From: Lysobacteraceae bacterium
GTDB taxonomy: Bacteria > Pseudomonadota > Gammaproteobacteria > Xanthomonadales > Ahniellaceae
DNA: 32,534 nucleotides
Direction of reading: 5' to 3'
NCBI GenBank assembly: GCA_021299185.1
Contig: JAJTHZ010000163.1
Span: forward strand, 1-32,534
Part shown: one piece after another, positions 1 to 10,200 of the stretch
Numbering within the stretch: position 1 is the stretch's first letter
How the letters are laid out: each line of letters starts with the position of its first letter
The notes under the pieces: model-generated
What the model was told of the DNA's origin: nothing
The model's database searches: none
Seen by the model: only the letters and a program-made list of their open reading frames with translations
Position numbers and translations under genes: made by a program

Positions 1-45
1 AGAGATCATGTACCGTTCTTCTTGGGTGAGCTGGTGATACAGCAT
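1..45 (-). CDS. IS30-family transposase, N-terminal fragment at window edge
   Basis: Only the first 15 codons are visible, reading MLYHQLTQEERYMIS. The YHQLTQEERY core is the hallmark N-terminus of IS30-family DDE transposases, where it leads into a helix-turn-helix domain that binds the terminal inverted repeats. The start is the ATG complementary to 43-45. The DDE catalytic domain is beyond the window, so integrity cannot be judged. The frame differs from that of the gene it interrupts. Confidence 0.7.
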   Translation of the reverse strand, partial: MLYHQLTQEERYMIS

Positions 46-138
46 GGGTGCAACCCCTTCTTGCCGGAACGAGGTGGCAGCCAGTATCACCGCTCACCCG
101 CTTTCGTTGATGGGTGTTGCACTTACTCTGTGAATCCG
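1..138 (-). mobile_element. End of an IS30-family insertion sequence (partial)
   Basis: The left edge holds the 5' end of an IS30-type element read on the minus strand: a transposase start codon at 45, a ~90-nt leader, and a terminal segment containing GATTCAC and AGTGCAACACCC (complement of about 113-137). In my recollection this resembles IS30-family terminal inverted repeats, but the exact tip is inferred and could lie a few bases either side of 138. To the right the sequence becomes the coding frame of the transglutaminase-like gene, so the element appears to sit inside that gene. The other end, the target-site duplication and most of the transposase are outside the window. Confidence 0.6.
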
Positions 139-3100
139 CGGGTATAGCGCCGGCGATGAGGCGGACCGCATCGAAGCCGTCATCCAGCGCACCACCCCGC
201 GCGATGCCGACTCCTTCGATCAAGCCTTGTCGCAGACGGACACGTGCGGGCGGCGACTCCATTCGGTAAGGCGTGCCTTCGTTGATCACTGTGGTGACCG
301 AGAGATCCTCCTGCGCGCCGAGAATCGTGCCCCGCGCGAGCGTGGAACTTCCTTGGCCATCGTCATAGAGATCGGTCGCGACCCCAAGGATCGCATTGCC
401 TTTGCGGTAAACATGGGACCGCGGTGCCGCGACGTAGGAACTCGAAGGCGTGAATGCCGTCGTCACTCGAAGGTCCTGCTGTACTGCGCCGAAAGGCGTC
501 AGCTCGATGAGCTCCGGATCAAGCCTTGGCGGCTCCAGGGCCACCACCGTCCCGGGCGTGAAGCCGACCCGCAAGGAGGGATCGTCGTAGGGCGGCACGC
601 CCAGTATCCGATTGAAGTCGAGCGTTGCCTCAACCGGGCCAGGAGCCGGTCCGGCGACGAGGCTGTATCGCCAATCGCCGGGCGCGGTGGCGACCAGTGG
701 TCCGGCTGTTGCGCCCGCGACGGTAAACGGCGGCAGCGCGCCGGAGTAGGGTTCGATTACGATCTTGTCCCCCCTGTAGAAGCCGCCACCCGGTAACGGC
801 CAATTGACGTCTTCCCTGTACCAGTAAAGAGCACGAAGTCTCTGTGGCACGGGAAACTGGGTCCCTGGCGCTGCAGCCGTGATGTCGTAACCGCCGCTCG
901 TCGCCTCACCACGATAGTCGCGCCACGCGTAGACAAGCACTTGCACGCCTTCGAGAGGATCGTCAAGCCCATCATCGCGGTATCGCGTTAGCCAATCGAC
1001 GCTCGCAACGAGGTCACCGGCCGATGCACGTAGCGTGACGACGACTCGCCACAGGTTCGTCGGCACTAGCAATCCATGCGCGCCGGTCGCCGTGGTCACC
1101 CCGGTCATTGTGGATGATGCGCAGGGCAACGACGGTGCACCGATGACCGGTTCCGGGCCGCAACCCCCTTCGGCATAGATTCGGCTCGGAAATGCCTCAG
1201 GCACGCCGGGCGTGACCGAATCGCTCACGGTGAAGGAAATCGCCGCATTTGAAATCGGGTTCTCGAACCGATCCTGTAGTTCGGCGCGAAAAGCTCTTCC
1301 TCCGATCCCTCCGAGTACCAAGTAGTTCGTGTTCCGGAACAGGCGCAATCTGGCCGGCTGCGCTGGCCGTGCCTCGAGGGTGTACGGCAAGCCTGCAAAG
1401 ATGTCTCCCCGTACGCTGGCGACCCGTACGTTGACCAACGAGACGCCGATCTTTTGAGGGTGCGGCCCGACCGACTGATCGATTTCGTAGATGGCGCCTT
1501 CGACGAAACGTTCTGGCGCTTGCGCTTCGACACGGGCGAGTCCGTAGCGATCGGTGATTCGCAGGATGCGCTGCGACGAAGCTCCAGAGTCTAGAAGTTG
1601 CGCATCACCTACCGCGACTTCAAAGGTCACGGCCGCACCCTGAACAGGCCGCCCTGTGGCGTCTCGAACCAACGCGGTCAGCGGCTGCTGGACACGCTCG
1701 CCCGCTACACCGCGCTGCACTCTGGCGGTTGCATCGATGGAAACGACCGCCGCCGCGCCAGGATCGGTGTTTGGCTCCTCCGCATACGGATTGCGCAAGG
1801 CCTCGGCGAGGTCGGGGAACGTCCACAGGCTCGGGGGGACCGCGGTGGATCCACCAGCAAGGCCGCCGGCGATGAACCAGCCGCTCTCGCCGCTGGCGAG
1901 ATCCTGCACACGCCACGCGGCACCGCGCCAGTTCGCCACGGCGGCCGGGCTGCGCACCGTGTCGACGACCTTGCCGTCGTCCAGCCAGGCCTGGATCGCC
2001 GCACGCACCGACGGCGGATGCGCGAGGACGTCGACACTGTCGCCGCGGGTGAGGCGGATGCGCTGCGCGGCGGGCGCGGCCGCCAGTGCCTTGTCGGCAG
2101 AGACCGAGGGCACGCCCCACTGCTGCTCGAACACCTGGTGTTCGAGTGCGCTGCCCTGCAGCGCCGACCAGCGCAGGAAGTCGGCCTCGAGCAGGAGCCC
2201 GTCGCGCTGCGCGACCGGCTCCACCGGGCGCAGACCGGCATCCACCGCGACCCCCGAGAACTCGAGCCGGTCGACGACGGCGCCGATGCGCTGCGCTTCG
2301 TACTGGCCGAGCACCAGCACGGCGCTCGGCAGCGGACGGAAGGCGGTCACGCCGACCCATCCCGCGAGTTCTGCGTCGGCGCGGTTCCAGGCATCGAGGT
2401 AGCGCGTGCCGAGACCCGCCAGCAGGCGGGCCGCCGCAGGCTCCGCATCGCCGGCGGTGGTCTGCGCGGCGGCTTCGACGTCCAGCGGATCCGCCTGCGC
2501 CGAGATGGCGAGCGCCGCATAGCCCCCGGCGACGAGGCGCTGCGACATCCGCGCGTCGCCATACGCATTGCTGAAGGTGGCTTCGATCCGCAACGGGTCG
2601 CCGATCGCCAGCGCACCGTCGCCGCTGCCGGCAGGTCGGCCGTCGATCATCACCACCGGCCGCACCCGGACCAGCGCGGGCGGCGTCGCCGCGAGTCCGC
2701 CGAAGGCCAGTACGGTGTTGTGATCGTCCACCGTGGCCGGCACGTAGGACAAGGTCAGGCGGCGGCCGGCGACGGCATCCACCGGGAAACCGAGGTCGAG
2801 CAGCGACGCGCCGGACTCGTCGCGCAACTGCAGGCGCAGGCGGACCTGCTGGGTCGGCCACAGCACGGCGTCTTCGGCCAGCACGCGGACGACCGGGTGG
2901 GCGGTGGTGCCCGGGACGAGCCCGAGCACACCGGCCTCGCTGGCGTGTACCGGCATCTGCGCGTCGAGCGTCTCCGGCGGCTGCCGCGCATTGAAGAACG
3001 ACTCGAGTTGCGCACGCAGGCGTGCCAACGGCAGGCCGATGCGCGGCTCGGCGAGTTCGGCGTCGATCCAGGCGCCGGCGCCGAGCGCGGCCAACGTGGT

Positions 3101-4273
3101 CGCGCCGCGTGCAGGCGTGAAGCGGTAAGGCTTGAGCGCAGGCATCATCGGCACCCATGCCGGGCTGCTGCGATCGACGGCGGCACCACGGTAGCCGCCG
3201 AACGGGACGTATGCGGCGACCCAGACCTGCTCGACGTGGAAGCCGGTGACGGTGCCCGACGACACCAGTGGGCGGGCGGGAATGCCGGCCACGCGCAAGG
3301 CCTGCTCGACCTTGGCGTCGGCCACGCCGAGTTGCCGTGCGAGATCGGGCAAGGGCACGGATACGACGCCGCGAACATAACGCACACCGACGCCGCTGGC
3401 GCGCAGCAGCGCGACCAGCAGACGCGCCTGGTCAACGTGGTTGCCGGCGCGACTGCGCAGCACGTCGTCGGGCGACTTCATCGCGCCGGCATACCACTGG
3501 GTGCCCACCTGGCCGCGCACGAAATCGAAGATGCGCGCTGCATCGTGCCCGAGCGACTGCGCCTGGCGCAGGACCTCCTCGCTGAACGGCGCGTCCGCCG
3601 AGGCCGAACGATCGGCCGCGGTCGGCTCACCGGCATCACCGCGCGCGTAGGACGGGACGATCGAGGGCCCGGTGGCCGGTTCCCCGGGTGCGAATCGCGG
3701 ACGATGGTTGGGCAGGATGCCGGCGGCGAGCACCGCCGGCGCCTCCATCGTCGGCGCGAGGGCGGCGTCCAGCGCACGCGCCAGCGCGCGCAGGGTGCCG
3801 GCATCCGGATTCGCGACGACGGCGTCGGCCGCATCGCGCAACGGCTTGCGCACCGCATCGAGCCGTGCGCGCCAGTCCGCGAGGCGCGCGCTGGCGCGCG
3901 CCACGACGGCGTGGTCGGCCATCTCGGCTTCGAGTTGGCGCACGCGGGCATCGAGCAGCAGGTCCGCGGCCTGGATCGCGCGCGCGGCCTCGACGGCAGC
4001 CTGGGCGGCATCCGCAGTTCCCGCAGGCGTTCCGGCGAGACGCGCCGCCTGCGCCCACAACGACTGCACCGCGCCTGCGGTGCCGGTCACGGCATCCTGG
4101 GGCGACACGCCGACGACCCGCGGCGCGGGTGCACCGCCGTGCTCGGCCACCAGGGCGGCAAGGTCTTCGCCACGCAACAGGCGGTCGACCACCACGGGCG
4201 TCGCATCCGCCGCCAGTGCCGCACCGACGCCGGCCAGGGTCGATCCGATGAACATCCCTGCAACACGCCACAT
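2..4273 (-). CDS. Exported transglutaminase-like protein with Ig-like domains, interrupted by IS30 at its 3' end
   Basis: The frame is open from 4273 to the window edge; the host portion ends near 139 (about 1,378 residues) and the rest is IS DNA. An in-frame ATG at 4279 overlaps the giant gene's stop (ATGA), but the ATG at 4273 has GGAG 8 nt upstream and begins a good signal peptide (MWRVAGMFIGSTLAG...ALA), so I prefer it. Residues ~245-385 show a transglutaminase fold of the RHS-associated type: IFDFVRGQVG, RAGNHVDQARLLVALLRASG, then HVEQVWVAAYVPFGGYRG and WVPMMPALK. The usual Cys position (G-x-C-x3-A-x-L) appears to be His within GNHVDQA, so thiol catalysis is doubtful; from memory, related proteins share a GN..DQA motif. 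LSYVPAT near 512 also fits that family. Ig/Big_1-like segments lie near 860-965 and 980-1040. Codon use changes near 1,597. Cell-surface location is inferred. Confidence 0.75.
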   Translation of the reverse strand, partial: MWRVAGMFIGSTLAGVGAALAADATPVVVDRLLRGEDLAALVAEHGGAPAPRVVGVSPQDAVTGTAGAVQSLWAQAARLAGTPAGTADAAQAAVEAARAIQAADLLLDARVRQLEAEMADHAVVARASARLADWRARLDAVRKPLRDAADAVVANPDAGTLRALARALDAALAPTMEAPAVLAAGILPNHRPRFAPGEPATGPSIVPSYARGDAGEPTAADRSASADAPFSEEVLRQAQSLGHDAARIFDFVRGQVGTQWYAGAMKSPDDVLRSRAGNHVDQARLLVALLRASGVGVRYVRGVVSVPLPDLARQLGVADAKVEQALRVAGIPARPLVSSGTVTGFHVEQVWVAAYVPFGGYRGAAVDRSSPAWVPMMPALKPYRFTPARGATTLAALGAGAWIDAELAEPRIGLPLARLRAQLESFFNARQPPETLDAQMPVHASEAGVLGLVPGTTAHPVVRVLAEDAVLWPTQQVRLRLQLRDESGASLLDLGFPVDAVAGRRLTLSYVPATVDDHNTVLAFGGLAATPPALVRVRPVVMIDGRPAGSGDGALAIGDPLRIEATFSNAYGDARMSQRLVAGGYAALAISAQADPLDVEAAAQTTAGDAEPAAARLLAGLGTRYLDAWNRADAELAGWVGVTAFRPLPSAVLVLGQYEAQRIGAVVDRLEFSGVAVDAGLRPVEPVAQRDGLLLEADFLRWSALQGSALEHQVFEQQWGVPSVSADKALAAAPAAQRIRLTRGDSVDVLAHPPSVRAAIQAWLDDGKVVDTVRSPAAVANWRGAAWRVQDLASGESGWFIAGGLAGGSTAVPPSLWTFPDLAEALRNPYAEEPNTDPGAAAVVSIDATARVQRGVAGERVQQPLTALVRDATGRPVQGAAVTFEVAVGDAQLLDSGASSQRILRITDRYGLARVEAQAPERFVEGAIYEIDQSVGPHPQKIGVSLVNVRVASVRGDIFAGLPYTLEARPAQPARLRLFRNTNYLVLGGIGGRAFRAELQDRFENPISNAAISFTVSDSVTPGVPEAFPSRIYAEGGCGPEPVIGAPSLPCASSTMTGVTTATGAHGLLVPTNLWRVVVTLRASAGDLVASVDWLTRYRDDGLDDPLEGVQVLVYAWRDYRGEATSGGYDITAAAPGTQFPVPQRLRALYWYREDVNWPLPGGGFYRGDKIVIEPYSGALPPFTVAGATAGPLVATAPGDWRYSLVAGPAPGPVEATLDFNRILGVPPYDDPSLRVGFTPGTVVALEPPRLDPELIELTPFGAVQQDLRVTTAFTPSSSYVAAPRSHVYRKGNAILGVATDLYDDGQGSSTLARGTILGAQEDLSVTTVINEGTPYRMESPPARVRLRQGLIEGVGIARGGALDDGFDAVRLIAGAIPADSQSKCNTHQRKRVSGDTGCHLVPARRGCTHAVSPAHPRRTVHDL

Positions 4274-4275
4274 GT

Positions 4276-7200
4276 TCATGACTCCGGATCCGATGCGGGG
4301 CGCGGCGAGACCACCCCGACGATGGGCGCCACGCCGGCGGGCGGTGGCGATGGCGGGCGCGGGCCGGGGGCGCCCACGTGCGTCGGTTCCGGACGCGGCG
4401 GCAGTGGCGGTAAGTCCGGTGCCGTCGCGACCGCGCCCTCGCTCGGCGCGCTGCCGCGCTTGGGCTCGGCCAGCGCGGGACGCACGGGCAGCGCTACGCC
4501 GCTGCAGGATTCGAAACCGTCGCCGAACACGCGCGGGGTGGCGCCGGACTCGAAGCCATCGGCGAACAGGCGACCCTGGAAGCAACTGCCGGTCAGGGCG
4601 ATCACGTGGTCGTCGAGCAACACCCAGTCCGGCACCTCGACGGTGCCGCGGTCGTGCTGCAGCAGCAGGCGCAACTCGTTCTGCGGCCACGCGTTGGTCG
4701 CGAAGTCGAACGAGCGCTGGATCGTCGCACCGGCGGCAAGGTCCGCACTGGTGCTCGCTGCGGCGACAGGCACGGCCCCATCGACGGACTGCACCAGCAC
4801 CCGGAAACGGGCGCCGTTCGCCGCCACCGTGCCGGTGTTGCGCAAGGTGGTTGGCACCGGCAACGGCTGGCCGGCTTCCCAGGTCTTGGCGACCAGGTCG
4901 ATGCTGCCGAGCAAGGTCGGGGCCGGCGCGCCGGTGCGGACGACGACGACGTTGGCGGGCGCGCCCTGGTTGCCGGCGCGGTCGCGCGCCGCCGCGCTGA
5001 TCGTGTTGCTGCCGAGGACCAGCGGCAGGTCCGGCACCGAGAACGCGCCGAGCTCATCGGCGGTGACGTCGCGCTGCGTGGCGCCGGCGATGACGCGCAC
5101 CGCGGCGCGCGGCTCGGTTTGCCCGGCGACGAGGATGGTGGCGAGCGGCGTCTGCGTGCCTGGCGCGGGCTGCGCGATCGTCACCACGGGCGGCGTGCGG
5201 TCGATGCGGAAGCGCGCCTCCGCCTCGGCGCTGTTGCCTGCCGCGTCGGTGGCGACCGCGCGCAGCACGTAGGCGCCGTCGGCCGTGATCGGCGTGCCCT
5301 GGGTGTACGCCTGGCCATCGAGCGTCAGCGCGAGGGTGGTCGCGGTGGCATCCTGTGCGGTCACGGTCGGCTGCACCGGGACGTTGACCGGCGGATCCTC
5401 CGGCGGGACGTTGCCGATCGTCACCTGCGGCGGCGTGCGGTCAATGGTCAACGCCCGCGGCGGCGCGACGCCGACCTGGTCGGCCGCGTCGATCGCACGC
5501 ACTTCGAGCGTGGCCGCACCTTCGATCGTGGTCGGCACGCTGCCGGAGAAGCGCGACGGCGTCGCGGGCAGCGGGTTGAGCGCAACCCAGGGGCCTCCGG
5601 ACAGCCGCGCTTCGACACGGGACACGGCGCTGAGCGCGACGACGGCGTCGGCCACGACCGCCACCTCGACGCCGTGCGCACTGCCCGCCGCAGGCGCCAC
5701 GAGGGTCACGGTGGGCGGCGTGCGATCGACGATCGCGAACGGCGCGCTGGCGATGCGGGTCCAGGCACGCGTTCCGTCGATCGCGGTGTACTCGGCCTCG
5801 AGCACGGCTTCATGCGCGCCCAGCGGGCGACCGGCCGTCGACAGCCCGGCGCTGCCGGGCATGCTTGCCGCAGGCGCCAGCGTGACCGACAGGTTCTGCA
5901 CCACCTCCGGCGTGGCGACGCCCACGCGCTGGAACGTCAGGCGCACCGGCAAGCCCGTGACGGCAGCGGACCCCGGGTTGCGCAGGGTCCATGCCGCCTG
6001 CGGTGTCGCACCGGGCTCACCCTCCGTCGGGGTGACGGCCAGCGTCGCTTCCAGCGTGGCCCCGGCATTCGGCACATGGCGCACGCTGCGGCCGGACTCG
6101 GTGCCGACGTTGCCCGCGACATCGGTGGCCTGGGCGACGATCAGGTTGTCGCCGAGGACCAAGGGCACGTCGACGGCCACGAACCGCCCCTCGGCATCGG
6201 CCGTGAGTTGCACGCTGTATGCCCCGCGTGCGACACGCACCGTGGCCCCGGCCTCGGTGCGCCCGGAGACCGTGACCCGGTCCACCGGCACGACGGCGCC
6301 CGCGGGCGGCGCGGTGAATTCGATCGACGGCGCCGTGCGGTCGAGCACGAACCGCAGCATGGCGCTGGCCGCATTGCCGGCGCGATCGGTGGCCGTCGCA
6401 TCGATCTGGTGCGCGCCCTCGCCGGTCACTGCAGTGCCGCTCGACCACGGCTGGCCATCGAGCGTGGCGACCAGCGTACCGGGGTTGGCGTCGATGACCG
6501 AAACCGTGGGCGTGACGCTTGCGGCGTTGCTCACCGCGCCGTCGGCGATGCCGCCGAAGGCAATCGAGGGCGCCGTGTCGTCGACCACGAACGACCGGGC
6601 GGACACCGTGGTCGCGTTGTCGGCGTCGTCGCGGGCCTCGACGTCGAGGCGGTGCGCCCCTTCGGCCAGCGGCAACAGTTCGCGCGTGAAGCGCGCGGCG
6701 TCGCCCGGATCCTGCAACAGGTCGATCCAGTCGCCCAGATCGATCCGCGCGCGGACCCGCGGCGGCACGCCACCCGGATCGGTCGCGCGGGCTTCGACCC
6801 GGACCCGGTTGCGGACCACGGCATCGGCCGCAGGCGACACCACCACCAGTGCCGGCGCCATGCCATCGACCACCTGCACGACGGCGGCATCGATCTGCTG
6901 CCAGTTGCCGCCAATCTGCGCATCGAGCGAGAGCGCGGCCTGGCCCAACGGCCATGCAGTGGTGGCCCACTGCACGGATTCATCGACGGTGCCGCCCGGC
7001 GGCAGGTCGCGCACGAACTCGCGCGCCTGCAGCAGGAGCGTCCCACCCGCGCCGAACGCCTGCAGCCGGAAGCGCTGCTGCGCGATCGCGGAGGCACCCG
7101 GATTGCGCACCTGCACGGCGATCGACAGATCGCTGCCACGATCGACCGCCGGTGGTGCCTGGATCGTGCCGACCAGTCCGCTGCCGCCGCCGTCGGTTCG

Positions 7201-10200
7201 GGTGACGGCGACGCTGCGCTCGGGGCTCGAATTGCCGGCCGGATCGGTGGCGCGCGCGCGCAGGAGATTGCCGCCCAGTTGCAGCGGCACGCCGGCGAAC
7301 AGCACTTGCCCGTCGCCGGCGGCGACCTGCTCGGCGGTGTAGGCGCCGACCTGCAGCACCACGCGTGCACCCGGCTCGCTCGACAGACGGGCATTGACGC
7401 TGGTGGACGCCGTGGCGCTGCCGTCGACCGGCGCCAGGAACTGCAGAGGCGGCGCCGTACGGTCGATCGTGAAACGCACGATGCGCTCGGTGCGGTTGCC
7501 CGCGCGGTCGATGGCGCGCGCCAGCAGCACGTGCGGGCCCTCGCCGTCCACGGGCGTGCCGGAGACATAGGGCTGGCCGTCGAGTCGCAGCAGGTCCGAC
7601 GACGGGTCGGGATTCGTGTCGGTGATGGTGATCGACGGCGTCACCGGATCCCGGCCCAATTGGCCGTCGACCACGCCGCTGATCGCGACCACCGGCGGCG
7701 TGCCGTCGACGACGAAGGTGCGCGTGGCGGTCTCGGCGCGGTTGCCATGCCGGTCGGTCGCGCGCAGGCGCCAGACGTGCGACCCATCGGCCAGCGGCGG
7801 CGCGCTCGCCGCGTAGCGACCATCGACCGATCCGAACAACGCGAACCATTCGCCACCGTCGACCTGCGCCTCGACCGCATCGACGCCGGCGTGGCGGTCG
7901 AGCACGCGCGCGCGCAGCACCCAGGGTGGTGCGACCGGGCGCGTGCCGTCGGGCTCGATGGCATCGATGACGGGCGGCTCGCCATCGGTGACCGGCAGGC
8001 TGCGCGCGGCCAGCAGTCGCCAGGTCCCGGCAGCATCGGTCGGCAAGCGCGCTTCCAGCACCGCGCGGTAGGCGCCGAGGGCGAGCGCGACCGCAGCGAG
8101 GTCCTCGGCGCGCTCGAGCGTCCCGGCCGGCGCGAGGTCGCCACCGGCGGTGCGCACCAGTGCATCGGCCCCGCCCTGGCCGATCACCCGCAGGCGCATC
8201 TCCACCTGCGACAGCGCAGCGGTTCCGCCGTTGCGGACGGACCAGCGCAGGACGGCATCGCGACCCAACTGTACGGCGGCGTCGGGCTCCAGGGCGAGAA
8301 GCCCCGACAACAGCGGCGGCGAGGCCGGGTCCAGGACCGTGAGCGAGCGCTCCGCGACGCGTTCGAACGCGCCGGCGCTGAGCCGCGCGGTGAGCTGCAG
8401 CACGCCAGGCGGCATGCCGGTGGTCGGCACGTCGAACGGCACCACGCCCTCGAATCCGGGGCGCAGGGTACCGAGCACGCGATCGACCGACAGCAAGGTG
8501 GTGCCGCCGGGTGCGATCGCCTGCAAGCGCAGCGTTGCGTCGCGCAGTTCCTGGTTGCCGGCGCGGAACACGATGCGACTGCGCGCCGGAACCACGCTCC
8601 CGCGGGCGACGGACGGCGTCGGCGCAACCCAGTCCAGATCGATCACGCGCCAGCCGTCGATCGCGAACGCTGCTTCGGTGGCTGCCACCGTCGTGCCGTC
8701 GCTGCCGCGCAGCAGCGCGCGCAGCCGGTAGGCGCCGCCCGGACGACCGGTGCTGGGCCACTCGATGGCGAACTCGCGGCGCTGCGCGAATCCGAGCGCG
8801 GGCACCGCGACCTGGAGCACATCGGCGATCGCCTCACCGCCGGCGTCGAGCACCTGCACGCGCAGGTCGCCGTCGAAGGGCGCGCCGGGGTTGGTGGCGG
8901 TGACCGTGCCGCGCAAAGCAACGCCCGGCGCGAGCAGGTCGCCGCGCAGGGCGACTTCCAGCAGTGGTGCACCGGCGGCCGAAACCGCGACACCGCGCTG
9001 CGCCGTGTTGTTGGACTCGTCGGACTCGACGATGGCGTTGCCGCCGTCGACCACGGCGCGCACCGTCCAGGTGCCCGCGGCATCGAGCGCGCCGAGCCCG
9101 AACTCGACGGTGCGCGATCCGCCGGCCTCGATGGCGCCGGTGGATCGCGGCGGCAAAGTGCGCTCGAGGCCGGCGGGGTTCGCGAGGCGCAGCACGACGG
9201 GTGCCGGCGGCGCTTCGACAGTGCCGCGATTTCGCACCGTCACCAGCGCGGTGAAGGCATCGCCGACCCGGCCTGCGGCGGGGGCGATCCGCAGGTCGTT
9301 GGCGCCGATCGCGAGGTCCGGCAGCGCGCCGGCGTCGACGGTGACCGTCACCGGGAGCGACGCCGTGCCCTGGTTGCCGGCTGCATCGCGCGCCATGGCC
9401 TGGATGCGCTGCGTGCCTGCAACGACCGGCAACGCGCGCACGCAGAACCCACCGGGCGCGTCGATCACGCGGACACCGTCGCGCATCACGACCAGGCGAT
9501 GGCCGCGGGTCCAGTCGACGATCGATCCGGCCGGCTCAGTCGACAGGATACTGCCGGTCGAAAGGTCCACGAGGTCGATCCGTTGCGCGCTCGGCAACGC
9601 CACCACACGACCCCGGGGGTCGACGGCGAAGTCGTCGACCCGTGCCGGGAACGTAAGGCGCGTGGTGCTCGCGCCGCTGCCGAGTTCGATCTCCGCCACG
9701 CTGCTGGTGGTGCCGTCATTGGCCAGCGCCAGCACGCGTGAGCCGTCCGCGGCCCAGTGGACGGCCCGCGTGCCCGAGCCGAGCGGCGTCTCCTGGCGCG
9801 TGCCATCCACCGCCAGCGCGACGACGATCGAGCGCACCGGGTCGCGGAACAGCACGCGGGCGCCGTCGGGCGACCAGTGGAAGCGCGCGCTGGAATCGAT
9901 CGCGCCGGCCGCCGCGAGCAGCGTCACTGCGGCGGACTGCGTATCGACAAGCCACGCGGCCTCCTCGGCGTCGCCGATGCGGCGGCCGACGACGAGCAGC
10001 CGGCGACCGTCCGGCGACGCTTCCAGTCGCGACACCAGGTCGAAGGCTTCGCTGAAGTCGGTGCTGTCCAGCGTGCGGGCATCGAGTCGTCGGATCCTTG
10101 CGCCGCTGTAGCCCACGTACCAGATCGCACGGGCGTCGGCGGAGACGCTTGCGAGCAGGGCCGTGGCGGTGCTGCGCGCAACCTCGGCACCGGTGTCGAG

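Noticed and set aside
1598-5272. Plus-strand open frame of 1,224 codons
   Set aside because: Antisense to the transglutaminase-like gene and the end of the giant gene, for the same codon-bias reason. No domain is recognisable.
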